64,000 nt of DNA from an uncultured Bacteroidales bacterium (GTDB lineage: Bacteria; Bacteroidota; Bacteroidia; Bacteroidales; UBA932): positions 1 to 64,000 of the forward strand of contig ONXC01000006.1 in assembly GCA_900321715.1 (NCBI GenBank), written 5' to 3'. Position 1 is the stretch's first letter. Every line of letters begins with the position of its first letter. Under the pieces are notes generated by a model. The model searched no databases and had not been told where the DNA came from. It was given only the letters and a program-made list of their open reading frames with translations. Shown here piece by piece: positions 16,410-25,037 of the stretch. Position numbers and translations under genes: made by a program.

Positions 16410-17654
16410 CTACTCAAATAGCGGAAGCGCCTCACTTACGACAAAAGTGCTGCCTCCTATATATATTATGGTATCGGGTGTGGCTAGCTCCAGTGCTTTC
16501 TGGACGGCATCCTGAACATTGTCTATTACCATAGAGGGCCTGCCAAAACGATCTGCAATACTCTTGGCCGGAAGGGCACGGGGCGTTGCCGGAGAGGTAA
16601 AAATGTACGTGGCCATGCGCGGCATCAGGGGAATGATAGCATCAAGGTCTTTGTCGGCCATAATGCCGTAGACTATGATGAGGGGCCGCCTCATTGCTTC
16701 CAGCTGAGAAAAATTGTGCCTTAGTGCGTGCGCGTTGTGGCCGATATCCGCTATGACAAGCGGATCCTTTTGCAAGCGTTCCCACCTGCCGTGGAATTCC
16801 ATATTGCGGGCGGTGTGGATTATGCCGTCAAGGACTCTTTTGTCATGGATGCCCAGAATATCAAGCGCAGAAAGGACGGTTCTGAGGTTCTGGCGCTGGA
16901 TTTCAGCGCCAAGATCCATCTGAGAAAGAATCTCCTCACGCCTGTCCCAGAATGGAGGATCCATTTCTTCAGCGAAATAAAGCGGACAAAAGCCGTTTGC
17001 CTTAGATTCAAACACTGGCCTAGTGTCCGGAAGGGCCTCTCCAATGAGTGCGGGGACTCCTTCCTTAAAAATACCAGCTTTTTCTGCGGCAATTTTAGGA
17101 AGTGTATCTCCAAGAAGAGCCATATGGTCAAAGCCAATGGAAGTAATGACCGTAAGCTCTGGCTTTTCAAGGATATTTGTGGAGTCAAGACGGCCGCCAA
17201 GGCCTGTTTCAATTACCGCGTAATCCACCCCGGAGTCTGCAAAGTATTTAAAGGCCAATCCGGTGGTGATTTCAAAGAAAGATAGGTCATTTTCCACTAT
17301 CCAGGGCATCCAAGAGGCTAGTTGTTTGAAGACATACTCCATTGGAATTTTGCCGTTAACCCTTATTCTCTCCCTAAAGTCCAAAATGTGAGGGGAAGTG
17401 AACAGGCCAATCTTTAACCCGCAACTTTGAAGTGCGCTGGCCACTAAATTGGCCACGCTTCCCTTGCCGTTGGTACCAGCTATATGGATGGATTTGAACT
17501 GCCTTGAAGGATACCCCAGATAACGGTCAAAAGCCTGCATCCTTTCCAGCCCGGGCTTGTATGCGCCAGATGTGAACCCGTCTTTCTGCACGGACGGGAA
17601 CCGCCTGAAGATATCCTCTATAAGAGAATTGTACGCATCCAAAGTGAATTCCAT
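16410..17654 (-). CDS. folC: Folylpolyglutamate/dihydrofolate synthase
   Basis: Adds glutamate to dihydropteroate or folates in the cytoplasm with ATP. At 414 residues it has the usual FolC length. The P-loop GTNGKGS is at residues 60-66, followed by the Mur-ligase-type motif GLFTSPH near 80. TGLGGRLDSTN near 150 and the central HGRWE segment are also typical. The -7 box TATCTTTG (17659-17666, minus strand) ends 4 nt before the ATG, predicting a leaderless mRNA. A divergent gene starts only 38 bp away. Downstream genes on the same strand could be read from the same promoter. Confidence 0.95.
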   Translation of the reverse strand: MEFTLDAYNSLIEDIFRRFPSVQKDGFTSGAYKPGLERMQAFDRYLGYPSRQFKSIHIAGTNGKGSVANLVASALQSCGLKIGLFTSPHILDFRERIRVNGKIPMEYVFKQLASWMPWIVENDLSFFEITTGLAFKYFADSGVDYAVIETGLGGRLDSTNILEKPELTVITSIGFDHMALLGDTLPKIAAEKAGIFKEGVPALIGEALPDTRPVFESKANGFCPLYFAEEMDPPFWDRREEILSQMDLGAEIQRQNLRTVLSALDILGIHDKRVLDGIIHTARNMEFHGRWERLQKDPLVIADIGHNAHALRHNFSQLEAMRRPLIIVYGIMADKDLDAIIPLMPRMATYIFTSPATPRALPAKSIADRFGRPSMVIDNVQDAVQKALELATPDTIIYIGGSTFVVSEALPLFE

Positions 17655-17658
17655 AGTA

Positions 17659-17686
17659 CAAAGATAAGATTTTTTTACTACCTTTG
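17659..17686. promoter_or_regulatory. Divergent leaderless promoters (folC and PurL-like gene)
   Basis: TATCTTTG on the minus strand (17659-17666) and TACCTTTG on the plus strand (17679-17686) lie back to back, 12 bp apart. They sit inside a 38-bp spacer between two start codons. The distances to the ATGs are 4 and 6 nt, leaving no room for a conventional ribosome-binding leader on either side. Confidence 0.7.
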
Positions 17687-17692
17687 AATGCT

Positions 17693-18805
17693 ATGACAGA
17701 ACTCCTGAACGCTTCCTACATCCTGGACGGGGTGCCAATGCCGCTCTCTCCTGCCAAAATGCTACGTGAGTGCACCGTGGAGCCTCCACTGGAGCCGGAC
17801 GGTGATCCCGCAACTCTGGCAGACGAGCACCTGGACCAGGTCCCCGGGAATTTTGCATTTGAGGAATCGGAGATAGATTCCTACGCCCTTGCCGTGGAGC
17901 ACGCCAGAAGCACGGTTCCGCTGGAGTTTGCCGGATCTTATACTGCCGGAAAGGTGGCCCAGGGGCTCCTGGACGCCATATGGCTCAGCGGCCATTTCAG
18001 GATGGAAGACCTAATGCTTAAGGCGGACTGGAAGTGGAAAGACTCCCCTATCGGCCTTCCTGCTGCGTTTTATGATTCCGTAGAGGCTGCGTGTTCGTTC
18101 ATAGACGCCCTGGGCGTAAAGATTTCCAAGTACAGCCTCACCTCAGGTACTCCTTCAGTTTCTTTTAAGGCCTCTGTCACGGCCGACGACGAACTAGAGG
18201 CTCAGGAAGAGGAAGAGTCCCTTCTACTGGAGCATCGCACATCCAATCCCAAGATGTCCAGGCGGCGCAAATGCCCCGCAAAGTTCCTTCCGGAGGGATC
18301 GGACTGGATTATCTACATACCATTTGACACCTGTGATTTCCGTATGGGAGGCTCCCGCCTGGCGCAGGCCGTGGGCGCAACTCCTTCATCGGCCCCGGAA
18401 ATTGGAGACGCCGATTACTTTATGGATTGCTACGAGGTTGTGCGTGAACTGGTGGAGGACGGCATTGTAAAGGCCGGCGCAACGGTGAGCGGCGGCGGGC
18501 TCATGACCGCGCTCAGGGCTATGTGCGGGGCCGCTTCAGGTGCCAATATCTGCATTGACGACATATGCCGCGCATATTCAAATGAACTCCCCATCCGCGT
18601 CCTCTTTGCAGAGGTGCCGGGCGTTATTATCCAGATTGCCGATATTGACTACGATTACGTGGACGCAGAGCTCCTGCTTCAGGACGTGGTCTTCTTCCCG
18701 CTGGGGCACCCTGACATAACCACTCCCAGCGTTGTTCTCACAGACAGAACAGACCTCCCCCACATCCTGGAGTCCCTCATGAGCTCAATGGAAGGGGAAG
18801 ACTAA
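17693..18805 (+). CDS. PurL/PurM C-terminal-like (AIR synthase-related) protein
   Basis: A 370-residue soluble protein. The C-terminal part (about 225-365) resembles the ATP-binding C-terminal domain of AIR synthase and FGAM synthase: VVRELVEDGIVKAGATVSGGGLMTAL corresponds to the family segment ending in SDGGL, followed by PIRVLFAEVPGVIIQ. The N-terminal half is not recognisable, and an acidic/basic patch lies near residues 170-200. The Asp expected in SDGGL is Gly here, so purine synthesis activity is doubtful; it may be a diverged relative. Start at ATG 17693, not the in-frame TTG at 17684 that overlaps the promoter box. The PhoH gene follows after 11 nt, suggesting an operon. Confidence 0.55.
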   Translation: MTELLNASYILDGVPMPLSPAKMLRECTVEPPLEPDGDPATLADEHLDQVPGNFAFEESEIDSYALAVEHARSTVPLEFAGSYTAGKVAQGLLDAIWLSGHFRMEDLMLKADWKWKDSPIGLPAAFYDSVEAACSFIDALGVKISKYSLTSGTPSVSFKASVTADDELEAQEEEESLLLEHRTSNPKMSRRRKCPAKFLPEGSDWIIYIPFDTCDFRMGGSRLAQAVGATPSSAPEIGDADYFMDCYEVVRELVEDGIVKAGATVSGGGLMTALRAMCGAASGANICIDDICRAYSNELPIRVLFAEVPGVIIQIADIDYDYVDAELLLQDVVFFPLGHPDITTPSVVLTDRTDLPHILESLMSSMEGED

Positions 18806-18816
18806 CCCATAACACT

Positions 18817-20142
18817 ATGGCCAAAATATTTGTCTTAGACACAAACATCATCCTCCACGACTTCAATGCCGTGAAACAGTTTCAGGACAATGACATTGTG
18901 ATTCCAATTGCCGTCATCGAAGAGCTGGACAAGTTCAAGAAGGGTGAGGACAACCTTAGTTTTAACGCGCGCGCGTTCATGCGTGAGATCAACAAACTCA
19001 CGGACAAACACGATTTTGGCCCCCGCGGCGTTCCGCTTGGGAAAAAGCTGGGTTATATCAAGATAGAGCCCAACCACCCGTTTGCCCCTGAGTATCAGGA
19101 CCTGTTCCGTGACGACATCCAGGATCACCGCATCCTTTCCACGGCAATGTGGGTGAGGGACACGCACCCTTCCAAGTTTGTTGCGCTTGTAACCAAGGAC
19201 ATCAACCTCCGTCTAAAGGCAAAGGCTGTAGGAATGGCCGCCCAGGATTACCTCCGTGACCGCGTGGACGACGAAGCCATGATGGGCATTGAGAAAGAGG
19301 TAATTGTGGCCGATGCAAACACAGACGCCCTCCAGCGCCTGGCTTACGGCCAAGACAACGCCCTCCCGTGGCAGGATGTGGCCGATAAAGAACCCCGCCC
19401 CAACCAGCTGTATAAGTTCAACTTTGGCGGAGACACCGTATGCGCCCGTTATGATGCCCACCGCAAGGAGGTTGTCCTTGTGAAGACCAAGGAGGCCTGC
19501 GGCATCAGGCCCCGCAACGATGAACAGAAATTTGCCCTTGACGCCTGCCTCAACCCCAATCTTCCGCTGGTTTCCCTCACGGGCGGTGCCGGTACCGGTA
19601 AAACCCTCATAGCCCTTGCCGCGGCACTTGAGCAGTGCAACAGTTATGATCAGATAATCCTCACAAGACCCACCGTGGTGCTTGGAGGGCAGGATATCGG
19701 CTTCCTTCCCGGAGACCAGAAGTCCAAGATGAGCCCCTACATCCAGCCGCTCATGGACAACCTGGATGTAATCAAGCGCTGCTTCAAACCCGGCAGCAAG
19801 CAGTTCCAGAAGATAGAGGGGCTTATCCGTGAAGAAAAACTCATCATTTCACCCCTTGCCTACATCCGTGGCCGTTCACTTGGCAAGGTCTACTTCATTG
19901 TGGACGAGGCCCAGAACCTCACGCCTCAGGAAGTAAAAACCATCATCACACGTGCAGGAGAAGGGACCAAGATGGTATTCACAGGTGATATCTACCAGAT
20001 AGACCAGCCCTTCCTGGACCAGTGGTCAAACGGCCTCACGCACCTTGGAGAGAAGATGAGGGGACAGGCTCTGTTCGAGCATGTATTCCTTCGTAAGGGA
20101 GAACGCTCAGAACTCTCAGATACTGCAGCAAAACTGCTTTAA
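18817..20142 (+). CDS. PhoH-family ATPase with N-terminal PIN domain
   Basis: A 441-residue cytoplasmic protein combining a PIN nuclease domain (residues 1-150, FVLDTNIILHD with catalytic Asp8, and Glu/Asp positions such as EELDKF) with a PhoH ATPase domain. Walker A GGAGTGKT is near residue 256 and Walker B FIVDEAQN near 360. PIN-PhoH proteins are reported as RNA helicase/ribonuclease enzymes. It has the full length of the family. It follows the PurL-like gene by 11 nt and ends before a strong symmetric terminator shared with ppdK. Confidence 0.93.
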   Translation: MAKIFVLDTNIILHDFNAVKQFQDNDIVIPIAVIEELDKFKKGEDNLSFNARAFMREINKLTDKHDFGPRGVPLGKKLGYIKIEPNHPFAPEYQDLFRDDIQDHRILSTAMWVRDTHPSKFVALVTKDINLRLKAKAVGMAAQDYLRDRVDDEAMMGIEKEVIVADANTDALQRLAYGQDNALPWQDVADKEPRPNQLYKFNFGGDTVCARYDAHRKEVVLVKTKEACGIRPRNDEQKFALDACLNPNLPLVSLTGGAGTGKTLIALAAALEQCNSYDQIILTRPTVVLGGQDIGFLPGDQKSKMSPYIQPLMDNLDVIKRCFKPGSKQFQKIEGLIREEKLIISPLAYIRGRSLGKVYFIVDEAQNLTPQEVKTIITRAGEGTKMVFTGDIYQIDQPFLDQWSNGLTHLGEKMRGQALFEHVFLRKGERSELSDTAAKLL

Positions 20143-20182
20143 GGCCGTGGAGGTAAGTTTCTAATTATCAGTGCATTACATA

Positions 20183-20214
20183 AATTAGGGTGCTCGGTTC
20201 CGAGCACCCTAATT
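20183..20214. terminator. Symmetric hairpin between convergent phoH-like and ppdK genes
   Basis: AATTAGGGTGCTCGG (20183-20197) and its exact complement CCGAGCACCCTAATT (20200-20214) form a 15-bp stem around TT. The A/T-rich base of the stem provides a U-rich end in both directions. Confidence 0.85.
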
Positions 20215-20260
20215 AACATAAGTAGCTGAACTTCAGCGTTTTAACTCCACACAGCGGGAA

Positions 20261-22987
20261 TTACTTTGACTGCTTGATCTGAGCCTGAGCGGCGGCCAGA
20301 CGTGCGATGGGCACGCGGAACGGGCTGCAGGAGACGTAGTCAATGCCGATGGCGTTGAAGAACTCGATGGATGCGGGATCACCACCGTGCTCACCGCAAA
20401 TACCGCACTGAAGCTCTGAACGCTTGCTGCGGCCGCGCTCTACACCAATCTTCACAAGCTGACCGACGGCCTTGACATCGATGGTCTGGAAAGGATCGGA
20501 ATCCAGGATCTTGTTGCCAAGATAGTCACCCATGAATGTGCCGATATCGTCACGGCTGAAGCCGAAGGTCATCTGGGTGAGGTCATTGGTACCGAAGCTG
20601 AAGAACTCTGCGGTACGGGCCATGCGGTCTGCGGTAAGGGCAGCGCGAGGGATCTCGATCATGGTACCGAACTGGTAGTCGATCTGCTGGGCGGTCCTGG
20701 TCTCTACCTCTGCCTTGATTCGGTCGCAGATAACTTTCTGGAAGCTGAGCTCACGGGCGGAAATGGTGACGGGGATCATGATTTCCGGATGAGGGTGCAG
20801 GCCTTCCTTCTGGAGTTCTGCAGTGGCGGTGAAGATAGCACGATACTGGGTTTCTGCAATCAGAGGGAAGGAAACGTGCAGACGTACACCACGGTGACCC
20901 ATCATGGGGTTTACCTCGTGGAGGCTCTCACCACGCTTCTCAACTTCCTTCACGGAAATGCCAAGGTCCTTTGCAAGTTCTTTCTTCTTGTCTTCGCCCT
21001 GAGGTACGAACTCATGGAGCGGCGGGTCAAGGAGACGGAACACGACGGGCTTGCCATCCATGACGCGGAGGGTTTCCTTGACAGCGGCCTTCATGTAAGG
21101 CTCAAGCTCTGCGAGGGCGGCCTTACGTTCGTCATCCGTGTTGCAGAGGATCATCTTACGGAGCTTGGAGAGGGGCTGCTCACTGTTACGGCCATAGAAC
21201 ATGTGCTCAATACGGAACAGGCCGATACCCTGGGCACCGAACTTGAGTGCGCGTGCTGCATCTTCCGGAGTATCTGCGTTGGTGCGGATACCGAGCTTGC
21301 GGAATTTGTCGCACATTCCCATGAACTTTGCAAACAGAGGATTCTCAGAGGCGTCCATGGTCTCGATGGCACCTGCGTACACAAGACCCTTTGCACCGTT
21401 GAGGGAGAGCCACTCACCTTCCTTGAAGGACTTGCCAACACCTGCGAAGGTGACGGTCTTGTCCTTGAAGTTGATCTTGAGGGCGTCGCAGCCCACGATG
21501 CAGCACTTGCCCCAGCCGCGGGCCACGAGGGCTGCGTGGGAAGTCATGCCGCCGCGCTCTGTGAGGATACCCACGGAAGCGTGCATACCGTCAATGTCTT
21601 CAGGGGAAGTCTCTTCACGGACAAGGATGCACTTCTTGCCGGCCTTTGCGTAGGCGATAGCGTCCTCGGAGGTGAAGACGATCTGGCCCACGGCGCCGCC
21701 CGGAGATGCGGGAAGACCCTGTGCAAGGCACTCTGCCTTCTTCTCTGAAGCGGGGTCAAGGATGGGGTGAAGGACCTCGTCAAGCTGTGCGGGAGCAACC
21801 CTCATGACAGCGGTCTTTTCATCGATGAGGCCTTCCTCAACCATATCAACTGCCATCTGGAGGGCAGCAAGACCGGTGCGCTTGCCAATACGGCACTGCA
21901 GCATCCAGAGCTTGCCTTCCTGGATGGTGAATTCAATGTCCTGCATATCCTGGAAGTGGTCTTCCAGACGCTTGCGGATTTCGTCAAGCTCCTTGTAAAC
22001 CTCAGGCATAGCCTTTTCAAGGGAAGCCAGGTTCTTGTTCTTCTCGCTCTTGGTGGCCTCGTTCAGGGGGTTGGGGGTGCGGATACCTGCAACCACGTCT
22101 TCACCCTGGGCGTTGATGAGCCACTCACCATAGAACTTGTTGTCACCGTTGGCGGGGTTACGGGAGAATGCAACACCGGTAGCGGAGGTGTCACCCATGT
22201 TACCGAACACCATGGACTGAACGTTCACGGCTGTTCCCCAGTCGTCCGGAATGTGCTCGATCTGACGGTAGCGGATAGCCCTCTTACCGTTCCAGCTCTT
22301 GAACACGCCGCCGATTGAGCCCCAGAGCTGTGCCTGGGCGTCGTCAGGGAATTCAACACCAAGGACTTCCTTGATGCGTACCTTGAAAGCTTCGGCCAGA
22401 TCCTTGAGCTGATCTGCGGTAAGCTCTGTGTCACTCTTGTAACCGTTAGCCTTCTTGACCTCTTCCATCATGCGGTCAAGCTGCTGGCGGATACCCATGC
22501 CGTCTGCGGGCTCAATGCCTTCTGCCTTCTCCATCACAACGTCTGAGTACATCATGATGAGGCGACGGTATGCATCATACACAAAGCGGGGGTTGCCGGT
22601 CTTCTTGATCATTCCGGGAATGGTCTTGGAGCAAAGGCCGATATTGAGGATGGTGTCCATCATGCCGGGCATGGAGCTGCGGGCGCCGGAGCGGCAGCTG
22701 ACAAGGAGGGGATCTTCTGCGTCACCGAATTTCTTGCCCATGATCTTCTCAGTTGCCTCAAGGGCAGCTGCGACATCTGCTTTGAGCTCAGGGGTATAAC
22801 CGCCACCAAGGCGATAGTACTCCGTGCAGCATTCAGTGGTGATGGTGAAACCGGCGGGAACCGGCATACCAAGGAGGTTCATCTCGGCCAGGTTTGCACC
22901 CTTACCGCCCAGAAGTTCTCTCATCTTGCCATCGCCTTCAGCGTGCTTTCCGCCGAAACGATAGACTCTTTTCTTAATTTCTGCCAT
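20261..22987 (-). CDS. ppdK: Pyruvate, phosphate dikinase
   Basis: Interconverts pyruvate, ATP and Pi with PEP, AMP and PPi; in anaerobic Bacteroidales this serves glycolysis and gluconeogenesis. At 908 residues the enzyme is complete. It has the N-terminal nucleotide-binding domain (GGKGANLAEM near residue 27, SGARSSMPGMMDT near 100), the swivelling phosphohistidine domain with catalytic His484 in GGMTSHAALVARG, and the PEP-binding barrel ending in CGICGEHGGDP, whose Cys is the general acid/base. The TATATTTG box at 23037-23044 leaves a leader of roughly 45 nt, unlike the leaderless genes nearby. Confidence 0.97.
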   Translation of the reverse strand: MAEIKKRVYRFGGKHAEGDGKMRELLGGKGANLAEMNLLGMPVPAGFTITTECCTEYYRLGGGYTPELKADVAAALEATEKIMGKKFGDAEDPLLVSCRSGARSSMPGMMDTILNIGLCSKTIPGMIKKTGNPRFVYDAYRRLIMMYSDVVMEKAEGIEPADGMGIRQQLDRMMEEVKKANGYKSDTELTADQLKDLAEAFKVRIKEVLGVEFPDDAQAQLWGSIGGVFKSWNGKRAIRYRQIEHIPDDWGTAVNVQSMVFGNMGDTSATGVAFSRNPANGDNKFYGEWLINAQGEDVVAGIRTPNPLNEATKSEKNKNLASLEKAMPEVYKELDEIRKRLEDHFQDMQDIEFTIQEGKLWMLQCRIGKRTGLAALQMAVDMVEEGLIDEKTAVMRVAPAQLDEVLHPILDPASEKKAECLAQGLPASPGGAVGQIVFTSEDAIAYAKAGKKCILVREETSPEDIDGMHASVGILTERGGMTSHAALVARGWGKCCIVGCDALKINFKDKTVTFAGVGKSFKEGEWLSLNGAKGLVYAGAIETMDASENPLFAKFMGMCDKFRKLGIRTNADTPEDAARALKFGAQGIGLFRIEHMFYGRNSEQPLSKLRKMILCNTDDERKAALAELEPYMKAAVKETLRVMDGKPVVFRLLDPPLHEFVPQGEDKKKELAKDLGISVKEVEKRGESLHEVNPMMGHRGVRLHVSFPLIAETQYRAIFTATAELQKEGLHPHPEIMIPVTISARELSFQKVICDRIKAEVETRTAQQIDYQFGTMIEIPRAALTADRMARTAEFFSFGTNDLTQMTFGFSRDDIGTFMGDYLGNKILDSDPFQTIDVKAVGQLVKIGVERGRSKRSELQCGICGEHGGDPASIEFFNAIGIDYVSCSPFRVPIARLAAAQAQIKQSK

Positions 22988-23036
22988 AAAAAAGTGGGTT
23001 TATAATATATTTTACGAATTTGTCTTCCAAATCATG

Positions 23037-23044
23037 CAAATATA
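23037..23044 (-). promoter_or_regulatory. ppdK promoter
   Basis: TATATTTG on the minus strand, with T-rich sequence near -33, about 49 nt upstream of the ppdK start codon. Confidence 0.65.
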
Positions 23045-23078
23045 CAACAAATCCGGCAAAAAATGAAAAGATATTAAG

Positions 23079-23936
23079 CTATATGAGACCGGCTATATCT
23101 TCTTTTGAGAATTCGTAAGTGAGAGGGCGCCCGTAGCACTGCTCGTAGCAGCGCACCTTGGCGTCATAATCGGCCTGGCACATTATGAAACTGTTCTCCC
23201 GGGCCGATCTTTCCGGGTCAGGAAAAATGGGCGGCAGCACGTGCAGGATAAGCTTTACGTCGTGAAAGCCGGGGGCAACGACTTCCGGAAGATCCACCAT
23301 TTCCACAAAGGTGGGGACCACCGGGACTCCGTACTCTGCCGCAAAGAGGAAGGCTCCCCTTTTCCCGGGGCGTGGTTTCCGGTAGTTGAACCACATCTCC
23401 TGCTCGGGATAGATGAGGATGAAGCGGTTCCGGTCAAGGTTCCTTTGCATGAGGGTGCGGAAGGCACCGTTCATGTACGAGGGATCCTGAATCAGTGGTA
23501 TCACGTCTATATTCCGGAGGATAAAGCCGTTTAGGCCGGGCATCACAAAGTTGGTTCCCTGGCTTATGGCCACAAGGCGGTCCCTCCCGGTAAGGCTGGA
23601 AAGGGTGCGGTGTACGCCGTTGTCAAAAGGGTTGAAGTGGTTGCTGGTAAGGAAGGCCGGCCCCTGTACAGTGAGAAGGTTCCGGATGCCGGTAATCTCG
23701 TTCACCGGCTCACTCCACTTCCTCACCCAGGAGCGGACCACGGCCCTTGCAACGGCGGTTTTGAGTTTCTGGACCGGGGAGTCCAGGCGGGAGACATAGC
23801 CAAGGATATCTGCCTTGAGGGCCTGAGGGGAGATTTGCGGGTCAAAGGGCTCTGTCTTATCGTTGAACCTCCCCTCCAGGGCCGCTCTCCTTATGTTTTC
23901 AATGGCCAGCTCCCTTCCGGGGGTGACTAGCAGCAT
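23079..23936 (-). CDS. Lysophospholipid acyltransferase-family protein (PlsC-like)
   Basis: A 285-residue acyltransferase of the PlsC superfamily that transfers an acyl group to a lysophospholipid or related acceptor at the membrane. The catalytic NHxxxxD motif appears as NHFNPFD near residue 97. A glycine-rich acceptor segment lies around residues 170-200 (IYPEQEMWFNYRKPRPGKRG), followed by VPVVPTFVEM. There is no obvious transmembrane helix. Its start overlaps the end of the glycosyltransferase gene by 10 bp, so the two are likely co-translated and may act on the same glycolipid, which is an inference. An ATG alternative inside the overlap was not found. Confidence 0.8.
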   Translation of the reverse strand: MLLVTPGRELAIENIRRAALEGRFNDKTEPFDPQISPQALKADILGYVSRLDSPVQKLKTAVARAVVRSWVRKWSEPVNEITGIRNLLTVQGPAFLTSNHFNPFDNGVHRTLSSLTGRDRLVAISQGTNFVMPGLNGFILRNIDVIPLIQDPSYMNGAFRTLMQRNLDRNRFILIYPEQEMWFNYRKPRPGKRGAFLFAAEYGVPVVPTFVEMVDLPEVVAPGFHDVKLILHVLPPIFPDPERSARENSFIMCQADYDAKVRCYEQCYGRPLTYEFSKEDIAGLI

Positions 23937-24856
23937 AGGCGGAACGATACTGGAGAATGGGTAAGTTCCGTGGCCATGCGTATAAGCGCATCAATGCCCT
24001 CACGATAGGCTTTCACCGCATTTGCGTTTGCGAGGAAAGCCGTTCTCCTGGACAGGATTTCGTGGTAGTATCCGCTTTCAAGGGCATACTTCCAGAAGAC
24101 CTCATCGTAAGGAACGGATTCATTAAGCCAGGGCTTTGCAGCAAGATTGAAATGGATGATCTGAGGGTTGTCAAAGCTTGTTACAGAACCTCCGGGCATG
24201 CAGTTCCAGCAAGGGTCCAGATAATGGATATGGTTCTCACAAAGGGCATTGAGATAATCCTGATCAGGGGCAACGGTACCAAAGGAATAGCGGGTAAGCC
24301 AGTTCATGAATTTCCCGGTTATGTCGTTCTCTCTCAGAGCTTTTAGATTCATAAGAAGGACACCGGAATTCACATATCTTCTGTGGTCTACGCCAACATA
24401 TTCATCTATATACTTCATAAAAGGGCCGATATGCTGGATGCTGTAATCGGCCACAGCTCCAATATATCTATCACCAAGGGGTTCCTCCCACAGCCAGGAG
24501 ATGTCTCCAGGCACTACAATATCGGCATCAAGATATATCCCCTTGTCATATTGAGGGAAAAGCACAGGGATAAAGAGGCGGAAATAGATGCTGAGGGAAC
24601 TGAAGGCCTTGAACCTGTGAGAGCGAAGGCCCTCAAGACATCTGAGCTTATGGGAAAGAGAGTGAAACTCTACTTTAAGGTTATCGCCCTGAAAAGAGGC
24701 CAAACCAGCCTTACTGGCCTTGGAAATATTGTCGTTAAGTACATGAATATGATATAGATAGCGCCCTGAAGCGTTGTCTTTGATGGATTTCAGGGCCACT
24801 GCAAGATAGGGCACATAATGCTCGTCAACGGAGAAGAAAATAGGGATTGTCTGCAT
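23927..24856 (-). CDS. Glycosyltransferase family 8 protein
   Basis: A 309-residue retaining glycosyltransferase of the GT8 type, which uses a nucleotide-sugar donor such as UDP-glucose or UDP-galactose. The N-terminus IPIFFSVDEHYVPYLAVALKS and the metal-binding DxD in YLDADIVV (near residue 105) are characteristic, as is the HFNLAAKPW segment near 248. It probably acts in lipopolysaccharide or surface glycan assembly. The promoter TATTTTTG (24889-24896) is on the minus strand. The spacer to the divergent LytTR gene contains the GGGACGAA boxes, so this gene could share that control. Confidence 0.88.
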   Translation of the reverse strand: MQTIPIFFSVDEHYVPYLAVALKSIKDNASGRYLYHIHVLNDNISKASKAGLASFQGDNLKVEFHSLSHKLRCLEGLRSHRFKAFSSLSIYFRLFIPVLFPQYDKGIYLDADIVVPGDISWLWEEPLGDRYIGAVADYSIQHIGPFMKYIDEYVGVDHRRYVNSGVLLMNLKALRENDITGKFMNWLTRYSFGTVAPDQDYLNALCENHIHYLDPCWNCMPGGSVTSFDNPQIIHFNLAAKPWLNESVPYDEVFWKYALESGYYHEILSRRTAFLANANAVKAYREGIDALIRMATELTHSPVSFRLCC

Positions 24857-24888
24857 AGTTTTTACTGTTTTTTCTCGGTTTTTCAGGG

Positions 24889-24896
24889 CAAAAATA
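24889..24896 (-). promoter_or_regulatory. Promoter of the GT8-acyltransferase operon
   Basis: TATTTTTG on the minus strand, 32 nt upstream of the start codon at 24856. Confidence 0.55.
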
Positions 24897-24946
24897 GCCT
24901 CAATCTGCAGGGTGGGAAAATTTATGAGGTGAAAAACCAGTTTTCA

Positions 24947-25037
24947 GGGACGAAATTGCGTATTTAGGGACGAAAGTAATAAAATTGGGACGAATGAAAT
25001 ATTTTTTGTATATTCGTCCCAGCAAATTTGTGACGAA
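24947..25037 (+). promoter_or_regulatory. Tandem GGGACGAA operator in front of the LytTR gene
   Basis: GGGACGAA occurs at 24947-24954, 24967-24974 and 24987-24994, an exact 20-bp step. An inverted copy TTCGTCCC is at 25013-25020 and a partial copy TGACGAA at 25031-25037 runs into the ATG. The probable -7 element AAATTTG ends at 25030, 6 nt before the start codon. Direct repeats about two helical turns apart are typical of LytTR-domain binding sites, so autoregulation is likely (inference). Confidence 0.7.

Noticed and set aside
20789..21748. 319-codon ORF on the plus strand
   Set aside because: Antisense shadow of ppdK with no family resemblance.
22988..23036. Riboswitch in the ppdK leader
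   Set aside because: The leader of about 45 nt is too short and shows no paired structure of known classes.
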